In this document: positions 36,993 to 50,382 of the stretch, in pieces
Layout of the letters: each line of letters begins with the position of its first letter
Numbering within the stretch: the stretch's first letter is position 1
Source of the DNA: Nymphaea colorata
Lineage: Eukaryota > Streptophyta > Magnoliopsida > Nymphaeales > Nymphaeaceae
Assembly: GCF_008831285.2 (NCBI RefSeq)
Contig: NC_045142.1
Coordinates: 11,606,716-11,670,715, forward strand
DNA length: 64,000 nucleotides
Direction: 5' to 3'
Position numbers and translations under genes: made by a program
Notes under the pieces: generated by a model
Database searches by the model: none
What the model was told of the DNA's origin: nothing
Seen by the model: only the letters and a program-made list of their open reading frames with translations

Positions 36993-39289
36993 TACGGGGT
37001 AGAATTCCTTTATCTCCTTATGTTCACACCCGTTTCAAAGTCCAGCATCAGTACTTTTTCTAGTTCAATATTGTGCAGACTTAGAATATGATGATGAGCT
37101 GTGAAACGGGGAATCCCTCTCTGCACACACAAGGCAATCTCTCACCATCTTCCAAAAGGACATTCGATACTTCAAGTAGGTGAGGATTTAGCAATTTATC
37201 TCATCTTTTGGATAAGTGGGTGCATCCAACCCTCTTCTCACTGAAGTCATGGGAATCAGCCCTTTAGAAAAGCAAATGGTTAGGATATGCATTTTTGGCC
37301 ATGCGGCTCGGGTCAGTGCCCAATAGGTGGCCAGTTCTTGGTTCGAGTGACATGGGCCACCACTTCTTGTGACAACAAACTTCAGTAGTTCATGATATCT
37401 AAACCCATACACTGACATAACTCTAAACACGGGAAAGGATGGAGCTTTGGCTCTCTTCTTGAACAATAATACGAAATACTCCTTCTGCTCACCTAACAAG
37501 TAGTATATGCATTTTTGATCTACTTAGATTTTCCATATCCATACCATTGACACCTCTATATATTTTAAAGTTAGGGCAGGAATAAGTACTTGATCTTATG
37601 TCTGGTTGTTCAACTTGGCAATCACATGGATGGACTAACAACTTGAAAAACAACTGCAGCCCCCCCACTGGCCAAACCTCCGCCGACATTCATTAATAAT
37701 TGAGGTTAATGGAAGGAGTGGGCCGAAATATTCACGCCGGGTTGGGAGAAAGAAATGGTGAGCAAGTGATGATCTTGGTCTAATATGGATGGCACCGCCA
37801 CTAGGCAACAAAGAAATGAAGCAATTGGGAAGCCCACTTGCAGGGGGGCGTAAGCCCACGGATAAGATAAGAAAGTGGGTAGAGATGAATAAAGAAAAGG
37901 GGAGGAAGAAGAAGAAGGAGGTAGTAATAATGGTCAAGTCCGAGGCCAATTGGGCACCATGTTTGTCTATTAATTAATTATCCCAGTTGTTGACCTTCGA
38001 GAAAGAGCTCATTAAGAAAGGTTGGGGAGGGATAATTCTCGAAGAAACGGACAAAGCAGCTCTTGGGGATGGCCAAGAGCCCAAGCGTGTGAACCAATTC
38101 AAGAACAACTGGGGAAGCAAGGTTCCACAGTCTGAAGACAAGTTGTTCCATATGTATAAATTAATTAGGCTGTTGCTTTTATGGCCCCACTCCATGGTGG
38201 TTAGAGAGCAAGTAGCTTGACTTGTCTTCCACATAAACGCTGTCAGTAGTTCTGCCACAGAGAGAGAGAGAGAGAAGCCGTATTCTCATGAACAGAAACC
38301 CGTCTTTGTGCATTTTGGTCTTAGTCGTCGTTTGATTAGTACTGAAGAAAACAACAGTTCTGGGAGTTGCATTCTATGTGTTCGATCGGTGCTGGGAGGC
38401 GGGGGGGTGGAAGGCATGAAGGTGTAAATTAAAAGCATTTATTCGAGAACAAACTTGGGTGGGTTCCACGTCCCCTGTTTGCATGGAAGACACGGAACTC
38501 ATGCCAGCGTTATCAGACTGCTATTAAATTAAATGACCCTGAGAGTCAAGCTAATAAAGGGTGGATCGATCATGGTCCGTTTTCTTATGATCAGAAGCAG
38601 AGCTAGGATTTTTTCATTGCAGAGACTGAACTGTATTTTCAAAATTTTAAGGGGGGCTGAAATATAATTCATAAAATTTTTATATAGGTTAAACTAAAAC
38701 TTTTAAAATTTTCATGTAAAATTTACCACCTGCCCATTAATCAACTTCGAAAATCCTATTGCATGGTTCTCATTTTAAAAATAGTACGACCTTTGGGTTT
38801 GGGTACCCAATGAAGCCAAAACCGCCTTCCCTTTCTTTGGCCTAAAGTTTAGGATTGCTTCGGGATATTGGGGGAGGGGTATGTGGCATACATCAATAGT
38901 ACATATGAATAACACACACAAGTATCAAACTGATGATCAGACTTTCACCGGCTCACTAAACCCCTTGGGAGCTAAAATCATATGATCTTTATCTCATTTT
39001 CTTTGTTAATAAAAAATCACTATTATCTCATTTTCTTTGTTAATAAAAAATCACTATGCGATATAGACCAGACTAGGGAGGGATGTTAACCAATTCAACA
39101 GAGCGATGAAAGCGTTTTATTCAATCTGATCGAAACAAAGCACAGGTTCGAGCTTTAAAAAGGTGCAAATAATATCTGAGGCATGAAAATATGTGATAGG
39201 GAATTGAACTTCATACTCCCTTAGCATATAAAATACACAAGTAGATCTTTTAAATATGACAAATTGGAGAAAGGCCTTGCCATTGTGTT
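36993..39289. other. Intergenic DNA with small repeats
   Basis: Contains (GA)n at 38260-38275, a decayed MITE core at about 38590-38745 (GCAGAGCTAGGATTTTTTC, similar to 22233-22416) and a perfect 34-bp tandem repeat at 38989-39056. Open frames at 37188-38258 have no recognisable domain. Confidence 0.45.
38989..39056. repeat. 34-bp perfect tandem duplication
   Basis: TTATCTCATTTTCTTTGTTA and the following AATAAAAAATCACTA occur twice head to tail with no difference. Confidence 0.95.
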
Positions 39290-41740
39290 CGTGGCTTGAA
39301 GCTTTGCGAACGCCAAAAGCCAACTTGCTGATCGGTTGAATCAAGTGGCACAAGCTGGGCGGGTCAGTTTGAGACCCGGAGGGTCCTGCAAAAAAGGAGA
39401 CCGACTTGCCAAATGGGTACTAAGCGTTATCTCACAAGCCAAGTTGCACCACAAGTGGATGTCTATGCACATGCATAGATGCGTATATCAGAGCATATAA
39501 ATGCAGCCAATTTACATGTGCAACTAGCCTTATATTTATGATCATTAGGGCATCCGACCAAACGAGTACTGTTTTCCTTCCATCGTGTGTGCCCATGCTT
39601 TGATTTGATCCCTTCTGGCCACTACAACCATCCACTTTTCCTTAAGCTGCACCTGCTTACCTGCCGGGTTATCGTATATGTCCTTACCATTCTGCAAATG
39701 AGGTAAAAGCCGAATCCATGGTCAAATTATTTCACTGGAAATCATAGTCACAAATGTCATTTACCTGTTTTGAATGGTAAATTTTTTCCCGGGTATAATA
39801 TGCTAAAGTTGTTTTTAAGTTGTCTTTTTTCTTTTTCAGTAAAATCTTGAAAAAATCTAGGAAAGTTAAAAAAATTAGTAAGAAAACTTCAAAAAATAAA
39901 AGATAGAAAAAAAAAATGTAGTAATAGATCATCCAAAAAGATGCCAAAAACATGAAAAAGCATTTTGCATTTTTTTAAGTTTTTGCTTTTTCGGAAAGAC
40001 ACGTTTTTTTGTAGTTTTATATGGCAGACCTATTTTTGAAATATAAAACTGGTTTTTATTGAAAAAATGTATTTTTTGTGACTATGGTGGCAATTAAATG
40101 AAGTACCGTATTTGGAGGAAAATAAATTAACAAGGATTTCTAAAATAATATTGGTAACATTGAAAAGGAAAAATCAAATTTTGCAGTTTCTTTTGACTCC
40201 ACTAATTAGACGTTAAGTGACACATTTACACACATAGACAGACATGTACTTGTGTGTTTTCGTGTGTGTGTGCGTGCAACACGAACAACCTCCCACATGT
40301 GTAAAGCTCTACTGAAACACATTAGTTTCTTCTTCACGCTTGAAAAAGTAGAGGATTTATAGGCATAGAAACTTCTTAAGCTTTCTTTTTTTTTTTTTTT
40401 TTTTGGCAACAATCTTCATAAAATAAACTCCATGTAATGAAAAAATATGTTGTCTTTCTTATGCCCCACATTTCTAATACAGAGAGTACATCCCCAGAGT
40501 TAGCTTTATGAAAAAAAAATACCCAACTGCAATAAAAGGAGGTAAGCGAGAGAAAGGAAAGGATGCAGATAAAGGAAATACATATGGAAAGAGTGACGCT
40601 GATCCATGAGTTCTAGATTTCATTGAACATTTCGAGTACAAATAGTAACAACCATGTCTGTATGTATAAGGCATTTGTGAATTAGGAAAAGGAAACATCA
40701 TATTCCCCATTGTTTATGTCAGTATAGTCTTCTCTTGTATATAGTATTCATTTGTGTAAGTTTGTTGACAAATAAGAGAGTACTCTCTTCAGCTTGGCTA
40801 GGTTGCTGCAGAAAGAGGGTCACTGATGTACAAGATGAAGTGCAATGGTTGTGGCATTCTGAGATACAGAAAGTAGGCCCTATATCCTAGGAAGAAAGGG
40901 TAAGCTGAGATGTTTTGATCTATGCCGAATGGTGGTCTCCCTTGGTCACCCAAAAGGGAGTAAACTTTCACCAGTCTAAGCGTCATGTTTAGGGTGTTCA
41001 ACAAGTAGAATCTTGTATACACCTTTAGGCACCTTATGCAAGTAAGTTGAGTTTGTTTCTTTGCTTACCTCCCTTGTGATGTACTGTTTTCTTAAATGAA
41101 TGAGAGTTTGTTACAAGTTTCTCATTTCTTTGTAATTTTTATTCTTTACTTTCTTCATACACTTTTAACTTTTCCAAGTCATCTGCATGGACACATACTC
41201 GCCACTTGGGCTTGCAGCAAAAAGAAAACCGTTGTTCTTTATGAACCGAAGAAAGGTCCGCTTGTGACACATTGATAGTGCATAATAGAATTATAGAACA
41301 ATATCAGAACTATAAATGAGATGTATTTAATAAATAAAGGCTGACGAAGATGAAATCTGATATTGAACAACACCATGGATGTAAATTCTTGCTATTGAAC
41401 CACATAAAAATCTCATCATATTTTTTTTTTGCGTTCTCGTTTCCTTGGTACAAAAGGAAAAGGCTCATTGGTGATGAGCTTGGCGATAGTCTCTTATACA
41501 ACGCATTATATGTCTCGTGACCGAGAATATTTGACCTCGCGACAAATGCCACCGTTAAACCGCTGCGGTAGTAGGCCTTTGCAGCCCACTGTAGAGCAAA
41601 GGTGTTGACATATATCTATACCGGTGGTCATCAACACTGCTATAGGAAATTTAGAACATACACTGCATTATACCGGTAAGTGAAAGCTCCATAAAAGACA
41701 ATTAATCATGTCTCTAATAATCAACAAGAAGAAACAAAAA
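39290..41740. repeat. Segmental duplication, copy A
   Basis: About 2.45 kb that recurs, diverged, as copy B in two pieces (42660-43040 and 47600-48740). Shared blocks include GGAGACCGACTTGCCAAATG, GCATATAAATGCAGCCAATT, ATAAACTCCATGTAATG, TTGAACAACACCATGGATGT and GGCAATTAATCATGT (one change). I see no coding capacity common to both copies, so what was duplicated is unknown. Copy B lacks about 170 bp of A near 40800-40970. Confidence 0.75.
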
Positions 41741-42484
41741 AAAAAAAAAAACTAACTACATAACCAACTTAAGGATTATGTTTGATCTCAAAACGACAAA
41801 CCCAGATGAAGGTAATCAAACTGCCTTAGAAAAAAGTAACTAAATGGTTATGACATGAAATTATCAGGAATATGGCTGTGGAGAGTCAGAATAAAATTAT
41901 GAAGAGGTACTATGTAATTCAAGTACGTCTGAAGTGGAAGCTTTAAATTAATGAGTAGCATAAATAAAGATCAAAACAAACATATAATCAAACTATATAG
42001 TTAGTTATGGACCATTAATTTGATTCACTGACTGCAACAATATCCAGCAACAATCACCTTATTGAATGGCTAAATAATGTAACAACATACAATTTAGTGA
42101 AATCTTCATATACACCAAAAGTCTAGGGCAAAAGGGATAAACAGATGATGTCTTACTCCACAAACCCTTCACCGGATGACACTATCAGTAACATTAGCAT
42201 CTAGCATTTTGGAAGAAGGCACGTATCAAGGTCGGGTTACAGATGGGAGATGAATGTCATATAACTTGCCAGACCAGGTTGACATGTCCCATATGTGAAT
42301 ACTTGGATAGTGGTGAGGTTGACTCTTTTTAAACTTCTTCTCATTTAGTGTTACCGATTTTATAGGTACAAGACATAGGAATAGAAACCGAGTGCCCATC
42401 CTTCGTTCAGCATCAGTGCATGACTCTCTTATTATGTTGAGTAATAGATTTCCATGAAATAAATAGCTTCAAAGATATGCACAG
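41741..42484. other. Spacer between duplication copies, nothing recognised
   Basis: No coding, RNA or terminal-repeat feature seen. Confidence 0.45.
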
Positions 42485-42651
42485 CAGTAGTGGAGTCATG
42501 TTGTGGCAATTGCCCGCACCAGCCCACTAAATTTACTTTATTTACACGTAGAATCTTCACTAATTTTCATGTTTTTACATATCAATGTCCCTTAAAATTT
42601 GAAATTTAAAGTAAAAGATGCACCAGCTAGAAATTTCTGATTCCACCACTA
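42485..42651. mobile_element. hAT-type MITE, CAGTGGTGGAG family, older copy
   Basis: From CAGTAGTGGAGTCATG to CTGATTCCACCACTA, 167 bp, related to 24967-25115. The flanking 8-mers do not match, so the ends or duplication have decayed. Confidence 0.6.
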
Positions 42652-42659
42652 TTCCGCCC

Positions 42660-43040
42660 ATGACAGTGTGGCTGCTTTGGTTTTTGGGCCATAAAGCCAA
42701 CTTGCAGATCAGTCAATTACGTTGCAGAAGCTCAGCTGGTCAGTGAGAGATCAGGAGGGCCCTGCAAAAAAGGAGACCGACTTGCCAAATGGCTACTAAG
42801 CATTATCTCATGAACCAAGTTGCACCACTGGTGGATATGTATGCACATGCATAGATGTGTATATGAGCATATAAATGCAGCCAATTTACATGTGCAACTA
42901 GCCTTTTATATATGATTAGTGGGGCATTTAACCAAAGGAGTACTGTTTTCCTTCCCTCTTTGTACCCATGCCTTAATTTGAACCATTCAAGCACTACGAC
43001 CACCAACATTTTTTAGCTGCACCAGCTTCCTTACTTTGTT
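42660..43040. repeat. Segmental duplication, copy B, left part
   Basis: Aligns with 39290-39660. Interrupted at about 43040 by the LTR fragment that follows; the match resumes at about 47600. Confidence 0.75.
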
Positions 43041-43248
43041 ATTTGTTATCACCCCAAATTTTTTAAAAAAGATGGATATTTTATTATTTGGATTTAAATT
43101 TTAGACCAAAACAAATTTGCTACTATTCGATCCAAAATGAATTTCTAAACCCAAGTCTAGATCCAAATCAAGTATCTCAAACTCAAAACCCAATTATCAA
43201 ATCCGAATTAGATCCAAATTCCAAGTTTAGATCCAAATCGAGAATTTT

Positions 43249-43399
43249 AAAGCTCTTCCCTCTTGAATTCAAATCTTGAATTCGAATTTGAATTTTGGCT
43301 CCAAAGCTCTTCCCTCTTGAATTCAAATTTTGAATTTTGGCTCCAAAACTCTTCATTCTTGAATTTAAATCTTGAATTCTGATTTTCAATTTTGCCTCC
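43249..43399 (+). repeat. Three-unit tandem repeat upstream of the LTR TATA box
   Basis: Units beginning AA(A/G)CTCTTC.(C/T)TCTTGAATT and ending TTTTGGCTCC (last TTTTGCCTCC), 42-56 bp each, directly before the TATA-like box. Confidence 0.75.
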
Positions 43400-43406
43400 A
43401 ACATCT

Positions 43407-43415
43407 CTATAAATA
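43407..43415 (+). promoter_or_regulatory. TATA-like box in the LTR
   Basis: CTATAAATA about 8 bp after the tandem units. The LTR family and orientation support it as a U3 promoter. Confidence 0.5.
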
Positions 43416-44483
43416 ACCCCACAATCCTCTCTCTTGGGCATGGGCTAACCCTTAGGGGTTTCTAATGCTCCATCACTTGAAGATTTACTTCTCTCTCTAT
43501 TTTTCTATTCTCCTCCAACCTTGGGAGCAAGCATCTCCAAGTTCAAACTCCTCAAGGGAGCACAAGAATACCTCTTAGAGTGATATTTTTATAATCTTGG
43601 AGCTTCATCCAAGGGGATTCCAAGATCATCCAAAAGGGATGACTCATTTCTAAATCAATCATATTCGAGATATGTAATCTTCCTCTTATTTTCATCTATT
43701 TTCATTTCCTTTTGCCACCTCCCCATGGCCATGCAAGAAAGCTCTAAATATTTTCTACCCGAAATCAAGAGTTACTCGAGTGTACCGGGAGTATGAGCAA
43801 GGCAAACTAAATTCCATTCCTTCATTTATCTCCAAAAACATGCTTGTTATATTGTCTTGCTCATCATATATGCTTGAGATGATGTTCATGCATGATGTTA
43901 TAATTTCCTTTAATTAACGAGCAAATGCACGGTGAAATGAGTGCTTGAGGTTGGGATTTCTTTATTCTTGTGTTGATTTTTGAGGTTGAGGCTTGTCCAA
44001 CACAGGGAAAACCCTCACAGACATGTACATGTTAATATATATATTTGCATGTCATTTTGCACTAGTTTCCATTTTAATCATCCTATTAGGAACCTTGATG
44101 AGTATCTTATCGTATGTTTTGATCTTCTTCCATGCGCAACGGTGGAAGAAACATATTTCCTTCGAACAAACTACATAACTATGTTTTATATACAAAAATA
44201 TTTGAAATCAAGTTTTCCAAAATATTTTTGAAAGAACCCTTTTTAATGTGGTTTTGAAGGCTTAGCTTAGGCTCTTGCATGATTCCAAGCTCCTATCCGG
44301 CCTACATGAAAAATTGAAGTCGGCTATTTTCAAGTCATTTCTTGATTTTGATACTCATGAAGACATGTGTATATACATGTTATATATATATACGTGCATA
44401 TGAATATCTTTCTTTGTCAATCTTTCTTTATGATTTAACATACTTTTACAAACTCTCGTATATGTATATATGAATATATATAC

Positions 44484-47190
44484 TTGTATTCAATTTTCAA
44501 ATGGGAAAGGCATGTTGCCTCCCATTTATTTCAAATAGTGAGATTTGACCATTTTGCTAAGACCCGTTCTGCTTTGTGGAGGCCATCACTCACCATCTCA
44601 AAAGGATTTTATGCAATATTTATTAATGATTATACTCGCTATACCTGGTTCTATTCATTGTGTCACAAGTTGATTTGTTTAATGTTTCAAGCATTTCCAT
44701 AAGATGGCCCAATGTCAATTTGACAAAAATAATTAAAATTTTTCAATCGGATGGTGGGGAAGAATTTCCCAGTTCCAAGTTACTCTATTATTTTTCTGGT
44801 CATGGAATCAAATGAAAAATTTTATGCCCTCACACACACAAATAAAATGGTATGTCTGACCGAAAAAACACATAAATAACATGGAGCTTAGTTTGATAAT
44901 GATGTTTTATGCTACTGTTCCTAAGTATTTTTAGGTGAATGTTTCACCAGTGCTGCTTTCCTCATAAATAGATTGCCATCAAGATCATTCAATATGTCCA
45001 TTCTCGAATGCCTTTATCAAAAATTCCTGATTATTCTAGTTTGTAAGTATAGGGCAGTAGATGTTTTCCTATGCTTTGTGATTATATGAAATCTAAATTT
45101 GATCCTAAGTTATTACCCGGTATTATAAGTGCTACTATCAGGCAGTACAAAAGATTTTTATATCCCGACATATCATTTTGATGAATATATTCTGCTGTTT
45201 AAACAACCAGGGTCTTTATTTCAGCCTAGCACTCAAACAAAGGCCACCACTTTAAATTGGTATGTGCCTACTGATTCAAATAGCTCGCCCACTAGTAACC
45301 CATCTTTTGGACGTTCAGATGATGTTTCTGAACAAACTGAGGTATCTATAAGCAACAGTCTACTTCGACCATCGAGTAGACTCCACTCATTGTTACTCAA
45401 ATGACTCCGGTCGAGCTTTTTTACAGTTCACCTTGAGAACATGTCCAATCATGAAATGGACCATAATTTCAGCTGGGAAACAAAATCATTCATTGGCAAG
45501 CACTCAAGATCAACCTATTATAACTATGATTACGTGCAGCATGTTTGAAATTTATAAGCCTAAGGCAAAAGTATGATCTCTCTCATGAGAAATATGATTC
45601 CGTTCCTACAGAGACAAAATCTGTCAAAGCTACACTTGCCCACCCAGGATGGAAGTGAGCTAGATTAGGAGATTGCAGCTCCCTGTCACAATCACACTTG
45701 GGTGCTTGTTGATCGTTATCCTGATATGAATATTGTTAGTTCCAAATGGGTGTTCAAAACAAAGCTAAATGTTGATGGAAGGCTTCAAAACCTTAAAAGC
45801 TCGAGCTGTTGCATGCAGATCCAATCAAGTTGAAGGTATTGATTTCTTGGACACCACCTCTCCAATTATTCGGCCAACAACTATTTGTATTGTTCTTGCC
45901 TTAGCTAAAGTTAAAGGATGGACCCTTTGCCAGTTGGATGTTAAAAACACCTTTCTCCATGGCGATCTCAAGGAAACTGTGTTTATGCTTCAATCACTGG
46001 CTGTGAAGATCCCTATCATCAGGCAAAGGTGTGTTGCTTTCAAAAGGCTCTGTATAGCTTGGGTCAAATTCCAAGTGCTTGGTTTGAAAAACTTAGTTCA
46101 TTTATATTTTCTGAGGGATTTTTTGTAGCTCAGCAGATCCATCAATGTTTATTCCATAAGACTTCGACGTCTATAGTATTTTGCTTATTTATGTGGATGA
46201 TCTCATTCTTACTAGTGATGACAACCATCAGTTGCAACAATTTATCCGTCAACTTAGTGCCTCCTTTGCAACGAAGGATCTTGGAGACCTTCACTATTTC
46301 TTTGGGTGTTGGAGATTTGCCTCACTTCACATGGACTTTCTCTTTCTCAATGCAAGTATGCTGCTGATCTTCTTGTCAAAGCGAAAATGGAGGATGCCGA
46401 GCCAGTTAAACTCCTCTGCCCAAGAAACTTTCTACTACTAAAAGCAATTAGGCACTTATCGAATATGCTACTCATTATCATAGTCTTGTGGGAAGGCTTC
46501 AGTACCTATCTCTTACTCATTTAGATTTAACATTCAGTATTAATTCTGTCAGCCAATTCATTCATGCACCAACTCATGTATGTTTGCAACTTGTTAAATG
46601 CATACTCAGATTTATAATAAGCACGGCCCATTATGGAATCGGCATTCTTGCTCAAGGTTCCTTGGACCTTTATGCCTTCTTCGATGCCGATTGGGCAGAC
46701 TGCCCCTCAAACACAGGCCCACCATAGGGTTTTGCATCTTTTTATGTGCCAACAACATATCATGGAGTTCTAAAAAGCAATGAACCGTTGCTTGCAGTAG
46801 CACCAAAACAGAGTACCATGCACTAGCCATACCATGGCAAATTTTACATGGCTCACTTTCATCCTTAGAGACCTTTATGTTGTGTAAACCCCTTATTCTA
46901 CTTTGTGATTACATTAAACGTGCTTCACATGGCAGCCAACTTGGTTTAGAAGTTCAAGCACATTCAAATCAACTTCCACTATATCCAGAAGAAGGTTGTT
47001 CAAGGTTATACTATCACCAAATATGTTCATTCTCGCCTTCAGTTGGTTGATATCTCTACCAAGGCCCTTACTGAATATCAACATTTCACTCTTAAATCCA
47101 AACTTGGCCTCCAGGGTCGACCTCATTTGTGGGGAAATATTGATGATATTAAGTCAGCTAAGCAAGGTTCAGCTGAGGCAACAACATAAA
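44484..47190 (+). pseudogene. Ty1/copia pol remnant
   Basis: Integrase core (44484-44702: FINDYTRYTWFYSLCHK). Then a Ser-rich linker (45129-45404) and reverse transcriptase (45700-46130: SSKWVFKTKLNVDG, GWTLCQLDVKNTFLHGDL). YVDD lies at 46190-46201, followed by KDLGDLHYFFG. RNase H comes last (46488-46783: GRLQYLSLTHLDLTFSINS, DADWADCPS). The pol end reads KYVHSRLQLVDISTKALTE near 47030. Many stops and frameshifts. The order integrase before reverse transcriptase is that of copia. Gag, protease and the 5' LTR are absent: copia sequence starts abruptly next to the LTR fragment. Confidence 0.85.
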
Positions 47191-47600
47191 GGGTAGGAGC
47201 CAATAATTCTAGTAAGGAAAGATCTGCTACAGATAATGATGATCACCTTAAAGAAAGAAGCAACGTAACTGAAGAAAAATAAAATCAAACCAAAACAAAA
47301 TGGAAACAAAACCAAAATCCAATGATTCTTGGTGATTGATGATAAGATCATGGGAAAATAATTTTGTAAATTCCATCTCGTATCTATATATGTCTGTACA
47401 TGACAGCATTGCACTGTTTCCTATGGACAGGTTTTTTCTAGAACCGAACCACATAAATCCTTGTTTTCTTCTCAGCCCTCATCTTTTTCACAACCTCTCT
47501 TGTCTGTGTTTAGACATTCAAATGGTGCAAGCTCTAGTAAAGCATACATTAATGTCATTTTCGTGCTTGAAAATGTACAACTACAAGAAACACATGTTTT
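47191..47600 (+). repeat. Probable 3' LTR material of the copia element
   Basis: Follows the end of pol and precedes the resumption of duplication copy B. CTCGTATCTATATATGTCTG and the following CT-rich DNA look like a copia LTR, but no second copy is available to define it. Confidence 0.45.
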
Positions 47601-48740
47601 CTCAATATAGAAATTAATTATAGGATTTTATAGACATAGAAATCTCAATGAAGTTTCTTTGCATCAATGCTCAAAAAATAAACTCCATGTAATGGAAAAT
47701 TGTGTTTTTTTTCTTATGCTCAACATTTCTAATACAGAGATCACATCCCCATAGTTGGCTTTGTGAAAGAATACCCAACTATGATAAGAAAAGGTAAGCG
47801 AGAGAATGGAAAGGGTACAGATTAAGGACATTCATGTAGAAAGGGTAATGGTGATCAAGGAGTTATAGATTTTAGTGAATATTTGGTGGAAAGAAAATTT
47901 AAGAAATTTGTGAATTAGGAAAAGGAAACATCATATTCCCTTGTCTCTGTCTGTTTTGTCTTCTCAGCTTGTATATAGTATCCATCCATGTAAGCTTGTT
48001 GAGATGCTAGGGAATACTCTCTCACCAATTTAAGTGTCATGTTTTGCGATCCCTTGCTTTGGGTGTTCAGCAAGTGAAATCTTGTATGCACTCTTAGTCC
48101 TCCTATGTAAGTAAAGTAAAGTTTCTCCATGCTTACCTCCCTTGTCATGTACTATCTTTTTAAGTGAATAAGATAACTTATTGTATGTTCCTTATGTATT
48201 TTGTGCTTTTTTATGCACTTTAAGTTTTTCAAGTGATCTGCACACACATGCTCATCCCTGCGGAGTAAAAAGAAAGGCCGTTGTGCCATACAGGCCGATG
48301 AAAGGTTGGCTTGCATTTGACACAATGGGAGTGTGTAATAAAATTATAGAACAAGATACAAACTATAAATGAGATGTGCTTAATAAATAGAGTCTCACGA
48401 TGATGAAATAATATTGAACAACACCATGGATGTAGATCCTTGTTATTAACCACAAAAAAAATTTTTACTCTTTTCTTGTGTTTGTGCTCGTTTCCTTGCT
48501 ACAAAAGAAAAATGCTCATATTGGTGACAAGCTTGACTGCTATAGGCTCCTACATAATGCATTATATTACATATTATTTAGCCGCTATAGTCACGCTTGA
48601 TACCTATGCCGTAGTAGGCATTTGCAGCCCACTGTAGATCAATAAAGAAGATTGGTGTTGGCATCGATTTTATAATGGTGAATGAAAATTCCAGGAAAGG
48701 CAATTAATCATGTTTCAATAGCCCACAAGAAGACATAACA
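47600..48740. repeat. Segmental duplication, copy B, right part
   Basis: Aligns with about 40340-41740 of copy A, with a 170-bp shortfall near 48020. Together with 42660-43040 it shows the retroelement debris (43.04-47.6 kb) arrived in this copy; whether before or after the duplication cannot be read from the sequence. Confidence 0.75.
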
Positions 48741-49559
48741 ACCAGTTCAAAACCAAATATTATAAATTTCTGCTTACACTTGATCCTGAGAACCCTTCGT
48801 AATTGGCAACCATCCAAAACTGCACATCTAAACCATAACAATTTTTCATTTTAGGTACTCAAGAAAGCCCAAGTTGAGGACAGGATTTTAAAAGGATATA
48901 CCAGAACCTTCTCAAACCAACAATTATAACTTGTAACCTTATATATTTTTTGAATGGAGGGGTAAATGAATTTTACAATGATAGACAACCCAAATGGGGC
49001 ATGCTAAACCTGCACGTTCCCATGTTAAATAATAAAAAGCAGCATAAGAGATATCTAAACGTATGTGCCAACAAAGGGTTAGTTACCAATCTTTTTTGCT
49101 CACTAACTTAAGTCCTTGAGTTTGCAGTTAACATGCAACCTTTCCATGGTATGACCTTGACCATGAAGATTAAGATAATTAAGAGAATAACCTTTTCTTA
49201 TCTTAAAAATTAAGACTAAACCAAAGAATGCAATTGCAAGCAAATTTAGTATGCCCTCCTAGTTCCTAAAATAATGTTAAAGTTTGGGGTAAAGCTGAAT
49301 TGATTGAGCATGACCTCTTTGTAAACTTATGAAAGAAAAACTAACTGCTGACATCGGTTGGCACTATAACAGCATAATTGCTAACATTATGGAAGAAAAG
49401 TCAAGGGAAATATAAGGAAAACTGTGGACAAGATTGGTAGATCTTAAGCGAACAAGTGGTTTCTTCCTTTGAATTGCTTCATATCTTTTAATGGCTTAGG
49501 ATAGGTTGACAGTTTTAGCATGATTTAGAACCATGGCTGAGTAGCAATCCATGATTGCC
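48741..49559. other. Intergenic DNA, nothing recognised
   Basis: AT-rich, no motif recognised. Confidence 0.45.
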
Positions 49560-50057
49560 TTGTTGCATCTAATGGTAAAATAATGTGAAATAAAGGGTTT
49601 ACTTGAAATGAATGATTTTTAGATTAAATTTATTGCTACATGAGTTTTAAGTTCTCTTGGTGTTATTTCATTTGCACATGGTTACTTTATCTTGTAAATC
49701 TATTCAATTATCTATCTCTTTTAATCCTACACTAAACAGATCATGTATTGATTCAGGCTAGAGTCTTCCATAGCTTTTATGCCAGAAACAATAGCCTCTT
49801 TTTGATGAGAAGAATGAAACTAATCTAAAACATATGGCTATGAGGATCATTGCCATATATTTATAATGAATTTCTATATCCAACCCATCAATGGATTCAA
49901 AATCCATGCGCAGATCCCATATATAGAAATTGCTCGTACTCTCGAAAATGACAATTAGATCAAACCCAATTGATCACAATTATGAGTCAGTCCCTCAGAT
50001 AAAATACAATTCATGACTTGATAAAAACACATGCAACCCTGTACTTAGACTCCAACA
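49560..50057 (-). repeat. Copia-type LTR end and polypurine tract
   Basis: On the minus strand AGTGGGAAAT is followed by TGTTGGAGTCTAAGTACAGG, the usual junction of a copia polypurine tract with its 3' LTR. The LTR would run down to about 49560 (lower end not defined). The internal region should lie to the right, but only fragments are seen there. Confidence 0.6.
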
Positions 50058-50382
50058 ATTTCCCACTCGGGCAAAATGTGCTATTTGTACAACAACACAT
50101 GCAAAACAACCTTATGAGTTCAAAACCATTATCTTAGAAAGTGACTGTTCAACCAATCTCATCTATAATCATGTTAACCTAAAGCCAAAGTTATCTTAGC
50201 TATATTAATCATAACTTGATTCATTAATGAACAAATGTCAACATAACCAATTTGTGTTTAACAAGTATGGATATGTGGCATGAGAATTGCATGTGATGTG
50301 ATCGAATCATGTCCATTTTCAATTGGTCTACTTTAATACCTTATAGAGATCAAAACAATTAGGGGAGAATGAAACTAAAGCT

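Larger units (their letters stand above)
43044..44466 (+). repeat. Partial LTR of the Tat-type family
   Basis: Starts TGTTATCACCCC, a plausible LTR 5' end. From about 43780 it aligns with the minus-strand LTR at 15720-16415. It carries what that copy lacks (the LTR start) and lacks its 3' third, because copia sequence begins at about 44484. A TATA-like CTATAAATA at 43407-43415 is a plausible LTR promoter. Confidence 0.65.

Noticed and set aside
41530-41690. Possible CACTA-like motifs (CCACTGTAG, CAACACTG)
   Set aside because: No matching opposite end or 3-bp duplication; the block is simply part of the segmental duplication and recurs at 48600.
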